Positions 33,758 to 42,946 are shown, counted from the stretch's first letter. The stretch: DNA of 64,000 nucleotides from Flavobacteriales bacterium UBA6057 (GCA_002428995.1 DIYJ01000012.1:24255-88254), one strand, 5' to 3'. The notes: generated by a model from the sequence alone, not told the origin. Numbers and translations: made by a program.

Positions 33758-35377
33758 TTATGGTTCGGGGGAAAGGGATAGATAGTGAGGTTGGGTGTTT
33801 CGTTGGATGATGCGGGCACCTCGGGCCAGGGCTTCAGCCTTTTTGCCCAGAACGTAGCCTTCCTTGGGTTTTAGAACTATTGCTCCGTGCCAGGGTGTGA
33901 TCCAGTTGTCTTCTGCTTTGGTGAGGTTGATGCCGATCTTATTGGAGTGTGGATGATGCGGGTGGATGGACAATCGCACGGAGAGCGGATAGAAATCATT
34001 GAGCATCGCTCCCCAGGCATCGCTTCGCTGCATCACTTTGAGGGCGACCTCTTTGGTGTATTTCTTAAACTGGGTTTTAGAGAGTTCCGGGAAAAAGCCG
34101 ACCTGGTCATCAGAGATGAATCGGTGGATGCCGTTGAACATCTTCTCGTGATACTCAGAATCACTGATCCTGGCCTGGAATTGCTCCAGAGGCTTAGCGT
34201 GCTGATCGATCAGTCGCTGGCGCGCTCCGTCAAAGTCCTCTGCCTTTATGAAGTCTTCCAGGTTCATCACCTCCAACGAATGAAGGTCGTTGCTGGCAAT
34301 GATGGAGCGTAGTTGGTCGGTGTAGGCCGTCACATCCGGGTCGTCCACCAGCACCAGGTCAGAAAATACGCGACCATCGGCACAGATCGTGATCTTGGCT
34401 CCCGGCTCGTAAATGTCCTGAATCTTGTTGCAGATGAGCTGAAGGTTCTGCAAGGCCAGCTCTTCTCCAAGGTCCGGCAACTTGCCGAGTACCTTATCCA
34501 TATTGGGCGATTTGGCTGGAAAGGCAGGCAACACAAAGTGGATGGGTTGTCCCTGACTGATGAAGTGATCCACCTTGTCGATGTGCATGGCGAAGCACTG
34601 ACCGCAAGGCTTGCGCAGGCACTTCTCGCTACCCATCGATTTTCGGTGCTGAAAGATCAATTCGAGCACTTTGTGAGCCAGTTCCGAATTCGAATCCTGC
34701 ACGCTGATGTTTAAGACATTGCTGAACGCATCGTCCATCATGCCAAAAATGTAACCCGCGACCGGGTTTATGCCCGTCACGTTAATGGCGTTCAACAGGC
34801 TCTGAGTCTTCTCCAACGTGCGATGGGTGTTCGCTTTGCCCTCGCTTTTATCGAGAAAGCCCAGGAAGAGAAACAGCAGATGAACCCCATAAAGCGACTT
34901 AATCAGCTGCTGACGCTTGGCTTTCAAACGCGGCTTGTCCTTCGCACCCTCCACCAGGGCTTTGAACATGGCCAGGTTGCGCAGGCGGATGATCTCCGTT
35001 TCCTTGCCCACGACCCCAATCGCGTGATTGGCATCCAGCATGTAACCGGTGATGGTGGCAAACAGTGGTTCATATGGAGCAATCAACTCCATCTTACGTT
35101 GCATTACAAAGGAGAAGCGGTGTCCAACTTTGCCTTCGGGAAGGTCTTGCATAACGTTTTCCAGATCATTGCTGATGCGTTCATACAACGCAATGATGAT
35201 CTCCTCTTTCGAAGAAAAATACTTGTAGAAAGACCCCAGCGAACATCCTGCTTCCTTCGCGATCATGCGTATGGTCGTCTCTTGGTAGCCTTTCTCCTGA
35301 AACAATCGGATGGCGGCTTCAAACAAAGCCTTCCAGGAGTTGACAGCCTTTACAGATGTGAGGTTGTTGCGAAACAT
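33758..35377 (-). CDS. TetR regulator fused to isonitrile synthase (IsnA/PvcA/DIT1 family)
   Basis: 539 aa with no stop between two unrelated parts. Residues 10-60 are a TetR-type HTH (AAIRLFQEKGYQETTIRMIA, AGCSLGSFYKYFSSKEEI), followed by a helical ligand-binding region to about 235. Residues 245-535 match the DIT1/PvcA isonitrile synthase family: KPCGQCFAMHIDKV, VLPAFPAKSPNMDKVLG, LPDLGEELAL, YEPGAKITICADGRVFSD, DQLRSI and a closing PWHGAIVLKP. The family turns the amino group of Tyr or Trp into an isonitrile using ribulose-5-phosphate. Typical enzymes of about 300-330 aa have no regulator domain. It is the first gene of a two-gene operon with the oxygenase-UbiA fusion. DNA binding plus catalysis in one chain suggests product-sensed autoregulation. 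Confidence 0.87.
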   Translation of the reverse strand: MFRNNLTSVKAVNSWKALFEAAIRLFQEKGYQETTIRMIAKEAGCSLGSFYKYFSSKEEIIIALYERISNDLENVMQDLPEGKVGHRFSFVMQRKMELIAPYEPLFATITGYMLDANHAIGVVGKETEIIRLRNLAMFKALVEGAKDKPRLKAKRQQLIKSLYGVHLLFLFLGFLDKSEGKANTHRTLEKTQSLLNAINVTGINPVAGYIFGMMDDAFSNVLNISVQDSNSELAHKVLELIFQHRKSMGSEKCLRKPCGQCFAMHIDKVDHFISQGQPIHFVLPAFPAKSPNMDKVLGKLPDLGEELALQNLQLICNKIQDIYEPGAKITICADGRVFSDLVLVDDPDVTAYTDQLRSIIASNDLHSLEVMNLEDFIKAEDFDGARQRLIDQHAKPLEQFQARISDSEYHEKMFNGIHRFISDDQVGFFPELSKTQFKKYTKEVALKVMQRSDAWGAMLNDFYPLSVRLSIHPHHPHSNKIGINLTKAEDNWITPWHGAIVLKPKEGYVLGKKAEALARGARIIQRNTQPHYLSLSPEP

Positions 35378-35470
35378 GGTGCAGAAATGAACATGTTCAT
35401 TCGGGATAAAGTTCGCAACTTAATTGATACCATCTTTTTTGAGACGATGAGCGGACGTTTGTCGAATCAG

Positions 35471-35851
35471 GTGATTGGATCATTAGATAATCAGATAATC
35501 AGACAATCAGATGATTAGATGATGGATTTGGGCAGAGTTTGAAGCTGGCCTTTTCCTTTTTGGGGTACCGGATCCAAGGGAAATTGCGTGTTGGCTTTGA
35601 GTAACGATTTTAGCGCCACTGCTAAAACTGTGGTGACACACGGTTTGCTCTACTTTGTGTCCTTCGGTCGCTGATCGCATGTCGCCTCGAGCTTTAGCGA
35701 TAGGAGTGGCTTCCACGAAGGCGGTCAAGACAATGCAGAAGGAGGAAAAATCATTAACTCCACCCATCGGATGGACAAGGTAAACATGTAGATAGTCATT
35801 TCACCTAATCACCTAATCACCTAATCATCTGATTATCTGATCACCCCACGG
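35471..35851 (+). repeat. Dispersed intergenic repeat, copy B
   Basis: This fills most of the 605-bp gap between the isonitrile operon and the second CHU_C gene. The left edge is a run of 8-bp units (AGATAATC, AGACAATC, AGATGATT), and the right edge (35795-35848) is the same unit in opposite orientation (CACCTAAT, CATCTGAT). The interior holds GGGCAGAG, GGCCTTTTCCTTTTT, GGATCCAAGGGAAATTGCG and GTTGGC, shared with copies A and C, plus about 190 bp of unique sequence. It has no convincing ORF. Confidence 0.65.
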
Positions 35852-35982
35852 CTTCGCTGGTCTCGTTCCTAAAGCCTTTGTATGCGTTCCTGAATTATTT
35901 GTCCTTCTTTATTGAGTTCTGCTGTGGTGTACACATTCATTGAACTATCTTACGAGTGCAAAACCTCTACTGAACTATTCCT

Positions 35983-38900
35983 ATGCGGCTTTCAGCGGTG
36001 CTCTTTGTGAGTTTGTTGTGGCTATCTGCAGTCAACAGTGTGTGGGCTCAGGGTGAAGCCAACATGTGGTATTTTGGTGGTAAGCATGCGCTGGATTTCA
36101 ACAGTGGAGCTCCGGTGCCTGTTTTGAACAGCGCCATGGACGCTCACGCATGCGCTGCTTCTATTTCAGATGCTAACGGAAATCTCCTCTTTTACACGAA
36201 CTCCGAAACAATCTGGGATTCGTCACACCAAGTCATGCAAAATGGTGCAGGATTGTTGGGTTCTATATCCTATGTTCAATCAACGATCATCATTCCAAAA
36301 CCTGGGAATCCGAATGTCTACTTCGTGTTTCACAGTGCTCCCCTAGGCCCTCCTTCCTGGATTTATGATGAGCTCTATTATTCGGAGGTGGACATGACCT
36401 TGAATGGAGGCCTTGGCGGAGTTACCAGCAATAAGAATATTCTCCTATCCGATAAAACATTTCCATTCCTAACAGCAACCAAACATGCCAACGGTATCGA
36501 CTTCTGGCTGATTACGTACGGTTTTGACAATGGTCTTACGAACGTGTACCGCAGCTTTTTGATCTCTGCCTCAGGCGTAAGCACTGCTCCAGTTACCTCT
36601 GTGAACGGATCTTGGCCTCAAAACGGAATCATCAAGGTTTGTCCAAAGGGGAACAAAGTCGCTCTTTCCGGGGGCATGACTCAGTATCCAAGTACGGCTA
36701 GTATGCTGGTCATGGATTTTGACGATCAATATGGAACTCTGTTCAATCCCGAAGTTTACCCTTTGGTAAACACGGGTGGTGGTGGGGGGATTGGAGGCAT
36801 TGAGTTTTCACCTTGTGGCGACTTGCTCTACTATGCTGCATTGGATACCGTAACGTCAGGGGGACCTCAAGCAAGTGGTCTGTTTCAGATGGATCTTTCT
36901 CTGGGCTCGCCAACAGCCATTGCGAACTCGATCACTTTGATATCGAATCCTTCGTATTCCTTCTTGCTGCAATTGGGGCCAGATCGGAAAATCTATGCAT
37001 CCACCCTCGTTCAGTCTCTAGACACCCTATCAGTGATCCAAAACGCTGATTCCATCGGTTTAGCTTGTAATTACGCTCCTCATTCTCTGCATTTAGGCGC
37101 TCCTACCAGCTGGGGAGGAGTTGGATCACCACCGAACTTCATCTCGTCCTACTTTGAGTGTCCACACATCTTTGTGGAAGACACTTGCAAGGGCGATTCT
37201 ACCAAGTTCACCCTGCACGCTTCGCTCGAGGCTGATTCAGCGGTTTGGAACTTTGGGGACACGGCCAGCGGTGCGAACAACGCAGCTACCGGTGATCCGG
37301 TGTATCATGTCTTCTCGGATACGGGAAGCTATGAGGTTTCGGTGATCCGGTACTTTACTGGATTCAACGGCACTGCAAGCTACCTGGATTCGGCTTTTGA
37401 TACTGTAACGGTAACCATCCACCCTGCCCCCATCATCAGCCTCGGAAACGACACTACCATTTGCGATGGTGATTCGCTCACGGTGATGAGCTCGAATACC
37501 ATGCTGAGTATGACGTATCTGTGGAGCGATTCGAGTACGTTGGAGTTTCTGCCCATTACAGAGGCTGGCACTTACTACGTAGCTGTGAGCACGGTTTGCG
37601 GAGTAGACTATGATACCATTGTGGTGGATAGCCTGCTTCCCTCTACTGTTGATCTTGGCCCGGATACGATCCGGTGCATCGGTGATACCGTTACCTGGGA
37701 TGTTCCTTTTGCGGGAGGCAGCTATCTCTGGCATGACAACACCACGGATTCGGTATACCACGCCACCACCACAGGTTGGTATTCGGTGACGGCAACGGGA
37801 ATGTGCGGAACCGCGCATGATTCTGCACACCTCACGTTCATGGCGCCTCCAAGCTCCAACATGCCAGCCGATACGGCCTTCTGCATCGGAGGGAGCGCGG
37901 AATTCATTGTTCAGGGAGACAGCATGATGGGCTACCTCTGGAGTACCGGGTCGATAGACACAAGCATCACCGTGAGCACTACCGACACCTTTTGGGTGCA
38001 GGCCTGGAACGGGTGCGACACCTTGTTTGACAGCTCGATGGTGTTCGTTGATGAACCTCTGACGATTAACCTGATGGACGATACTGTAGCCTGCGTTGGA
38101 AACAGCGTGGTGTTAGATCCTGACGTTCCGGGAAACAATGCCTACCTCTGGAAAAACGGCAGCACGGCAGACACGCTGCGCGTGAATGCTCCGGGCGCCT
38201 TCTGGGTGGAGATTACCAACACCTGCGGGACTTACTACGATACCACGGTGGTGTTCTACGAACGACCTCCGGACATTGCCCTGCCGGATGAAGAAGTGAT
38301 CTGCGTTGGTGATACTTTAAGGAAAGACGTGACTTTTTCGAGGTCTTCCTACGCATGGAATACGGGCGACACTTCCGCGCAGGTGGCCTTTCACAGCGCT
38401 GGTCTCTACATTGTTACCGTAACCAATCTCTGCGGGACGAAGGTTGATTCCGTTTCGCTCCGGCTTGATTATCCATTGGATATAGACCTTGGAGCTGATT
38501 ACAACCTGTGTAAGGGCGAGACTCTATCGCTGGATGCTACCGCTCCTGATAATCCTCAGTATCGCTGGAACACGGGAAGCGACTCAGCGCAGATTGTTCT
38601 GAGTGAGGAAGGTCTCTACCGTGTTACTGTTACCAACGCTTGTGGTGATTTCATTTCACAAACGGCTGTATATGTTTGGACGGAGCCCAAGATTTCGATT
38701 CCATCTGATACTGTCTTGTGTGGAGATGTCACCTGGACCATTGAGGCAGAGACGGTCTACCCCTTTTACGAATGGCATGATGGTTCATCACAGCCGAGCT
38801 TCACCGTCACGAGTGATGGTACCTACTCGGTGTTCATCAACAACAGCTGTGGCAGCATCCGTGATACGGTGCATGTGACGTACCGGGACTTACCTTCCGT

Positions 38901-39378
38901 AGACCTTGGGCCTGACACCATCGTGTGTAAATCCATCGCTCCGGTTATTCTCAATGCCTTCTCAGGGAGTGCATACACCTATGAATGGCAAGATGGGAGC
39001 ACAAACTATCGCATGGTGGCGGCTGAATCAGGAAGGTATGCAGTCACTGTCAGGGATAGCGCTGGCTGTGCCGCTCAGGATGAGGTGTATCTGGGTGATT
39101 GCCCCATCATTGTATGGGTGCCCAATTCCTTCAGCCCCAACGGTGACGGTTTAAACGAAGTGTTTTTACCGAAAGTCCGCAATGTGAACGATTACCTGCT
39201 GCGCATTTATGATCGCTGGGGGCATCTTGTGTTTACCGCGAACGAACCCGAGCAGGGCTGGGATGGAAAACTCAGAGGAAAGCCCGTACAGGTGGGTGTT
39301 TACAGCTATATGTTGGTCCTCTACTCTGATGAGGTGGGCGAGCAAAAGCTTACTGGGAAGGTTACTTTGTTAGAGTAA
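35983..39378 (+). CDS. Large CHU_C surface protein with many Ig-like repeats
   Basis: 1131 aa. Signal peptide ends near VWAQG. Residues 25-390 form the same propeller-like head as the protein at 238 (NMWYFGG, LDFNSGAPVP, ISDANGNLLFY, YYSEVDMTLNGGLGGV). A PKD domain with WNFGDTASG and YHVFSDTGSYEVSV is next, then about eight Ig-like repeats of 65-70 aa (I-LG-D-T-C...YLW...G-Y-V). It ends in a CHU_C domain (PNSFSPNGDGLNEVFLP, IYDRWGHLVF, GWDGKL, VGVYSYMLVLYSDE). It is a T9SS-exported adhesin candidate. It differs from its paralogue mainly by having about twice as many repeats. A dispersed repeat copy lies just upstream. Confidence 0.87.
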   Translation: MRLSAVLFVSLLWLSAVNSVWAQGEANMWYFGGKHALDFNSGAPVPVLNSAMDAHACAASISDANGNLLFYTNSETIWDSSHQVMQNGAGLLGSISYVQSTIIIPKPGNPNVYFVFHSAPLGPPSWIYDELYYSEVDMTLNGGLGGVTSNKNILLSDKTFPFLTATKHANGIDFWLITYGFDNGLTNVYRSFLISASGVSTAPVTSVNGSWPQNGIIKVCPKGNKVALSGGMTQYPSTASMLVMDFDDQYGTLFNPEVYPLVNTGGGGGIGGIEFSPCGDLLYYAALDTVTSGGPQASGLFQMDLSLGSPTAIANSITLISNPSYSFLLQLGPDRKIYASTLVQSLDTLSVIQNADSIGLACNYAPHSLHLGAPTSWGGVGSPPNFISSYFECPHIFVEDTCKGDSTKFTLHASLEADSAVWNFGDTASGANNAATGDPVYHVFSDTGSYEVSVIRYFTGFNGTASYLDSAFDTVTVTIHPAPIISLGNDTTICDGDSLTVMSSNTMLSMTYLWSDSSTLEFLPITEAGTYYVAVSTVCGVDYDTIVVDSLLPSTVDLGPDTIRCIGDTVTWDVPFAGGSYLWHDNTTDSVYHATTTGWYSVTATGMCGTAHDSAHLTFMAPPSSNMPADTAFCIGGSAEFIVQGDSMMGYLWSTGSIDTSITVSTTDTFWVQAWNGCDTLFDSSMVFVDEPLTINLMDDTVACVGNSVVLDPDVPGNNAYLWKNGSTADTLRVNAPGAFWVEITNTCGTYYDTTVVFYERPPDIALPDEEVICVGDTLRKDVTFSRSSYAWNTGDTSAQVAFHSAGLYIVTVTNLCGTKVDSVSLRLDYPLDIDLGADYNLCKGETLSLDATAPDNPQYRWNTGSDSAQIVLSEEGLYRVTVTNACGDFISQTAVYVWTEPKISIPSDTVLCGDVTWTIEAETVYPFYEWHDGSSQPSFTVTSDGTYSVFINNSCGSIRDTVHVTYRDLPSVDLGPDTIVCKSIAPVILNAFSGSAYTYEWQDGSTNYRMVAAESGRYAVTVRDSAGCAAQDEVYLGDCPIIVWVPNSFSPNGDGLNEVFLPKVRNVNDYLLRIYDRWGHLVFTANEPEQGWDGKLRGKPVQVGVYSYMLVLYSDEVGEQKLTGKVTLLE

Positions 39379-39603
39379 AGCGTGCAAGATCAAAGGATCA
39401 AGGATCAAAGTGTGAAGATTGGAGAGTAACTGCGTGGCGTATCCGAACATGGTGGTGGGTTCTTCAGAAAGCTGGATACTTCTGAGTGTCTAGAAATCAG
39501 GTGTTTTTGATAATTAACAACCTGCCAGCCTACCTTTTCCCATTCTATGACGTCTGGACTATCTAAACAAACGATAAACCAATCGGTTAGACATCAATTA
39601 CTG

Positions 39604-39647
39604 AAAAGCTTGTTAAAATGGCTTCAGCAAGTGCAGAAGCTTTTTTT
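39604..39647 (+). terminator. Terminator or leader attenuator before the T9SS gene at 39672
   Basis: AAAAGCTT (39604-39611) pairs with AAGCTTTT (39637-39644), inner GCTTC pairs with GAAGC, and seven T follow. It lies only 25 bp before the ATG at 39672. It is either the end of an upstream transcript or an attenuator in the leader of that gene. Confidence 0.5.
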
Positions 39648-39671
39648 GATTTGCACACTCAAACAAATTCT

Positions 39672-41225
39672 ATGAAAAAAATCTACACAGCTACGCTTGC
39701 CGCTTTAGGTCTCGCGTTGGGCGTTAACGCCCAGAGCCTCAACATCAAAGATGCGGGGGACAATCAACCAATGGAGCATGTACAAAGAACTCCAGACCGC
39801 TCCGGACAATTGAATAACGATGCTTCAAGAGGTACAAACACATGTTCAACAGTACTCGAATGGGCACTTCAGCGCTCTTTTGACGGAACCAACTTTAGCT
39901 ACTTCGTAAGAAGACTGGAAAATGACACCAACGGATACATCCAGGGATGGTCTACTTACTTCGATGTTCCTGCTGGTGGATCTGTAGAAGTGGATGCCAT
40001 TACATTCTTTGCACGATCTGCTCGCGCGGATTCTGCTGACGTTGATGTAGCAGTTGCTATTTTCAATGTTGACCAAGACGGAAACCCAACGGGTAACCCA
40101 CTTGGTGGTGGAATCGTTACTGTTGGTGAATATACTGGCGGTACGATCGATGGTTTCGAGCAAACTGCAACGTTTAATGCTGTGACGCTGACCGATGACT
40201 TTGCGATTGCTGTCATTCCTCAGGCTACAACATCCGGAGACTCTATCGATGTATTGAGTGGTTTCACAGGAAGCGGTTTGAACGACTTCCCTACTGCTTA
40301 CCTGTTGCCTGATCAAAACGGTAACTCACAGTGGTTCAACGGATCTTTGTTCCAGAACAACCTCGGAGCTCGTATTCTTCACGTTTACCCATCTATTACT
40401 TATGACGCTTCCAACAGCATCAACACAAGCGTAACTGAGCTTTGTACTGCTGATGAAGCTGTTACACTGAACGGTGATGAGCCAGTTTGGATTGCAAACC
40501 AGTACTGGTCTGTAGAAGGCTACATCGCTTCAAGCTCTACTTACTGGGCTATTGACGGTACATTCGGTGACAATCCTACTGCTGATTCAGTTCACACATT
40601 CGCTGATCCTTCAGTAGACTACACCATCATGCGTCACGATTCTATTACCATGCTGTCTGACTTCAGCACATGCCTCGTAACTGAAACAGCTACGATTGAC
40701 GGTGGTGCTATGGCTACCGATGAGTCAACCGGTGATTTGGCTAGCGGTGCTGATAAAGATGAAGCTTGTGACAATGGTCCTGGTACAACTATGATCTACA
40801 ACCAAGCAGGTGTTGATGTATTCTACAACACTGAATTCATTGAGTGTACACCTAGCTACGTAGCTGAAGGTTTCTACTCTGATGGAGACACTTGGTGGGA
40901 AATTGGAGCCAACGGTGCGCTTGCTAACAGCGGTGAGTGTGGTTCTGACACTGCAAACTCTATTACCGAGATTGCAGCTAATGACGTTAAGATCTTCCCT
41001 AACCCAGCCAACGCTACACTTTCTGTAAAGGTTGACGGATTCTCAGGAGATGAGACTTACAGCATCATCGATCTTTTGGGTAACACTGTAGTAACCAACG
41101 GTCGTCTCGGCATCACCAGCGGAACTACTGATATCGATGTAAGCAAGTTCGAGAGCGGTGTTTATACCCTCGTGCTCGTAGGTAGCTCTGCAAGCATCAA
41201 CAAGACCTTCACCATCGTGCACTAA
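39672..41225 (+). CDS. T9SS type A sorting domain protein, probably highly expressed
   Basis: 517 aa from the ATG at 39672 (MKKIYTATLAALGLALGVNAQ, a standard signal peptide). The mature part has a beta-sandwich-like region resembling the protein at 19421 (VPAGGSVEVDAITFFAR, VDVAVAIFNVDQDG), then Cys-containing domains (TCLVTETATI and FIECTPSYVAEGFY). It ends with a type A sorting tail (VKIFPNPANATLSVKV, IIDLLGNTVV, VSKFESGVYTLVLV). Codon use is more uniform than in neighbours (frequent GCT, AAC, GAC and GGT), which suggests strong expression. Both a terminator-like leader (39604) and a strong terminator (41249) bound it. Function unknown, possibly structural. Confidence 0.85.
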   Translation: MKKIYTATLAALGLALGVNAQSLNIKDAGDNQPMEHVQRTPDRSGQLNNDASRGTNTCSTVLEWALQRSFDGTNFSYFVRRLENDTNGYIQGWSTYFDVPAGGSVEVDAITFFARSARADSADVDVAVAIFNVDQDGNPTGNPLGGGIVTVGEYTGGTIDGFEQTATFNAVTLTDDFAIAVIPQATTSGDSIDVLSGFTGSGLNDFPTAYLLPDQNGNSQWFNGSLFQNNLGARILHVYPSITYDASNSINTSVTELCTADEAVTLNGDEPVWIANQYWSVEGYIASSSTYWAIDGTFGDNPTADSVHTFADPSVDYTIMRHDSITMLSDFSTCLVTETATIDGGAMATDESTGDLASGADKDEACDNGPGTTMIYNQAGVDVFYNTEFIECTPSYVAEGFYSDGDTWWEIGANGALANSGECGSDTANSITEIAANDVKIFPNPANATLSVKVDGFSGDETYSIIDLLGNTVVTNGRLGITSGTTDIDVSKFESGVYTLVLVGSSASINKTFTIVH

Positions 41226-41248
41226 GCACACGGTTCGATAAACTGAAT

Positions 41249-41280
41249 AAAAGGCTGCCTCTTTGAGGCGGCCTTTTTTT
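41249..41280 (+). terminator. Rho-independent terminator
   Basis: AAAAGGCTGCCTC pairs with GAGGCGGCCTTTT around a TTT loop, followed by further T. It closes the T9SS gene ending at 41225. Confidence 0.88.
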
Positions 41281-41359
41281 ATTTCCTCATGCGCATCATC
41301 ATATTTAGTGATCATCATCTAATTGATTGTTCCCATGTTTACCCTGGAGAGTGGGTTGG

Positions 41360-41588
41360 GATCAGATAATCAGACAATCAGACAATTAGATGATTAGATC
41401 ATCAGATGATTAGATGATGAATTCGGGCAGAGTATGGAGTCGGCCTTTTTCTTTTGGTGGACATCGGATCGAAGGGGAATTCCGCGTTGGCTTGGCGCAG
41501 CAAACGCCACCTGTTGGATACTCCACGTTAAACACGCAGACAATCAGATGATCCAATGAACTGATCATCTGATTGTCTAATCATCTAA
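41360..41588 (+). repeat. Dispersed intergenic repeat, copy C
   Basis: This occupies the middle of the 653-bp gap before the tail-tube genes. The left edge has 8-bp units AGATAATC, AGACAATC and AGATGATT, the interior has GATGAATTCGGGCAGAG, GGCCTTTTTCTTTT, GGATCGAAGGGGAATT and GCGTTGGC, and the right edge (41541-41588) has the octamers again, ending in opposite orientation (CATCTGAT, GTCTAATC). Without the extra interior of copy B it is 150 bp shorter. Confidence 0.65.
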
Positions 41589-41693
41589 TCAGCCATCCTT
41601 CCTCCACAACAAAAAACGGTCGTTCACAACAATCTGAAATCCATCACAAGTGGCTCTCTTATGTTCGGAGAACCAATACCCCCGTTAACCCCT

Positions 41694-41729
41694 AAAGCCG
41701 CGTAGCGTCCTACCTACGTGGCTTTTTTT
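41694..41729 (+). terminator. Terminator hairpin upstream of the tail-tube genes
   Basis: AAAGCCGCGTAG pairs with CTACGTGGCTTT around an 8-base loop, then TTTT. No gene ends just upstream, so it implies either an unannotated small transcript between 41600 and 41729 or an attenuated leader for the tube genes at 41879. Confidence 0.65.
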
Positions 41730-41878
41730 ATGGCTCCATTTTGGGTAAAAAAGGCGTTAAAGAAGGCTGGTAATGGCCCGTTTTGAGGTCACGCTGCGAG
41801 TCATCCGTATGTGTGTGCACTCCTTGTTTGTTCTATCATTGTGATTCACATTTCAATAAACCCTCAACTCTTTTTATC

Positions 41879-42346
41879 ATGGCTTCTAATGACGGATCAG
41901 TAGAATCGCAAACTGTTTGGCCTTTACCTAAGTTTTCATTTTCAGTGAATTTTGGAACTCAGGGCGAAAACTTGTCTTTTCAGGAGGTTTCTGGCCTCGA
42001 AACCGAAACTCAGGTGATTGAGTACAGACACAGCAACAGCAATGTTTATTCCCCGATCAAAATGCCTGGATTGGCTAAAGTTGGAAATGCGGTGTTCACG
42101 CGCGGCATCTTTGTGCAGAACAACGACTTCTGGAGGTGGTATTCGCAGATCAAAATGAATACAATTCCACGCCAAACCGTAACCATCAGTTTACTGGATG
42201 AAAATGGCAAGACCACCATGCAATGGACGCTCTCCAATGCGTGGCCTACTAAGATTGTCTGCACCAACCTCAATGCTAATGCGAATGAGGTGGCGATCGA
42301 TACATTGGAGGTGGCCTTCGAGACTATGAGGATTAAGAACAAGTAA
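41879..42346 (+). CDS. Contractile tail tube protein (T4 gp19-like family), first copy
   Basis: 155 aa from the ATG at 41879 (MASNDGSVESQ); the in-frame extension upstream is Cys-rich and not tube-like. The body matches the phage tail tube family used in extracellular injection systems: W-PLPKFSFSVNFG, LSFQEVSGLETETQVIEYRH, IKMPGLAKVGNAVFTRGIF, W-R-W-Y-x-Q-I-K, VTISLLDENG and WTLSNAWPTKI, with a final VAIDTLEVAFE. In this family the subunits stack as hexamers to form the inner tube. It is followed 39 bp later by a second tube gene, and the matching sheath is at 2933-4459. No effector or baseplate gene is next to it. Confidence 0.9.
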   Translation: MASNDGSVESQTVWPLPKFSFSVNFGTQGENLSFQEVSGLETETQVIEYRHSNSNVYSPIKMPGLAKVGNAVFTRGIFVQNNDFWRWYSQIKMNTIPRQTVTISLLDENGKTTMQWTLSNAWPTKIVCTNLNANANEVAIDTLEVAFETMRIKNK

Positions 42347-42385
42347 GTTATCAATGACAAGACATTGTTCTTTAAATAGCTTCCA

Positions 42386-42826
42386 ATGAACGGTATTGAT
42401 CCATGGCCCTTGCCAAGGTTTAAATATGAAGTCACTTTAGGGCATCAGCAAATTGCTACCTCCTTTCACAAAATCCAGGGACTACAGGTGGTTTCAGCTG
42501 GGGCTCAACAGCCTCTGAGGTCGGTCATCGTCAGTGCTGGTGAAACAGGAGGTAAATCACCCGCTTCAGACGGCACCACTGTGCTGATGAGTCGCGCCAT
42601 CTTTCAGCAGGACCAGCTCCTGGAGGAACTGCTTACTCAGGTTGGCAGTGAGGTGCCTGTTCGTGTGCAGCTGCTGGACGACAAGGGCGATCCTGTGATT
42701 ACATGGGTTCTGGTGGACTGCGTACTTGCGGGGATCTACTTTGCCGACCTGGATGCCTCTGCCAATGAGGTGGCCGAATACACGCTGGAGTTTAGCTGTA
42801 GTTCGATCGATGTGAGTGTCGAATAG
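42386..42826 (+). CDS. Contractile tail tube protein, second copy
   Basis: 146 aa of the same fold as its neighbour (W-PLPRFKYEVTLGHQ, FHKIQGLQVV, VLMSRAIFQQDQLLEELL, VRVQLLDDKGDPVITWVL, ASANEVAEYTLEFS) but diverged, with a Gly/Ser-rich loop (GETGGKSPASDG). Two tube paralogues are usual in Afp/PVC/AlgoCIS-type particles, where one forms the main tube and the other the part next to the baseplate. The two genes form a short operon closed by the terminator at 42893. Confidence 0.87.
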   Translation: MNGIDPWPLPRFKYEVTLGHQQIATSFHKIQGLQVVSAGAQQPLRSVIVSAGETGGKSPASDGTTVLMSRAIFQQDQLLEELLTQVGSEVPVRVQLLDDKGDPVITWVLVDCVLAGIYFADLDASANEVAEYTLEFSCSSIDVSVE

Positions 42827-42892
42827 CAAGAGCCTGTCTCCTCCATTTACAGGAGATGGTCAAATGACTCCGTGTGCTCAAAACAAGTTAAC

Positions 42893-42938
42893 AAGGGAAT
42901 CGCCACGAACTCGAACATGTTGTGGTGGTTCCCTTTTT
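42893..42938. terminator. Rho-independent terminator after the tail-tube operon
   Basis: AAGGGAATCGCCAC pairs with GTGGTGGTTCCCTT, then TTTT. The complementary strand carries only a short T-tract, so it mainly serves the plus-strand tube genes and may help end the convergent gene at 42947. Confidence 0.75.
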
Positions 42939-42946
42939 TGATTCCA

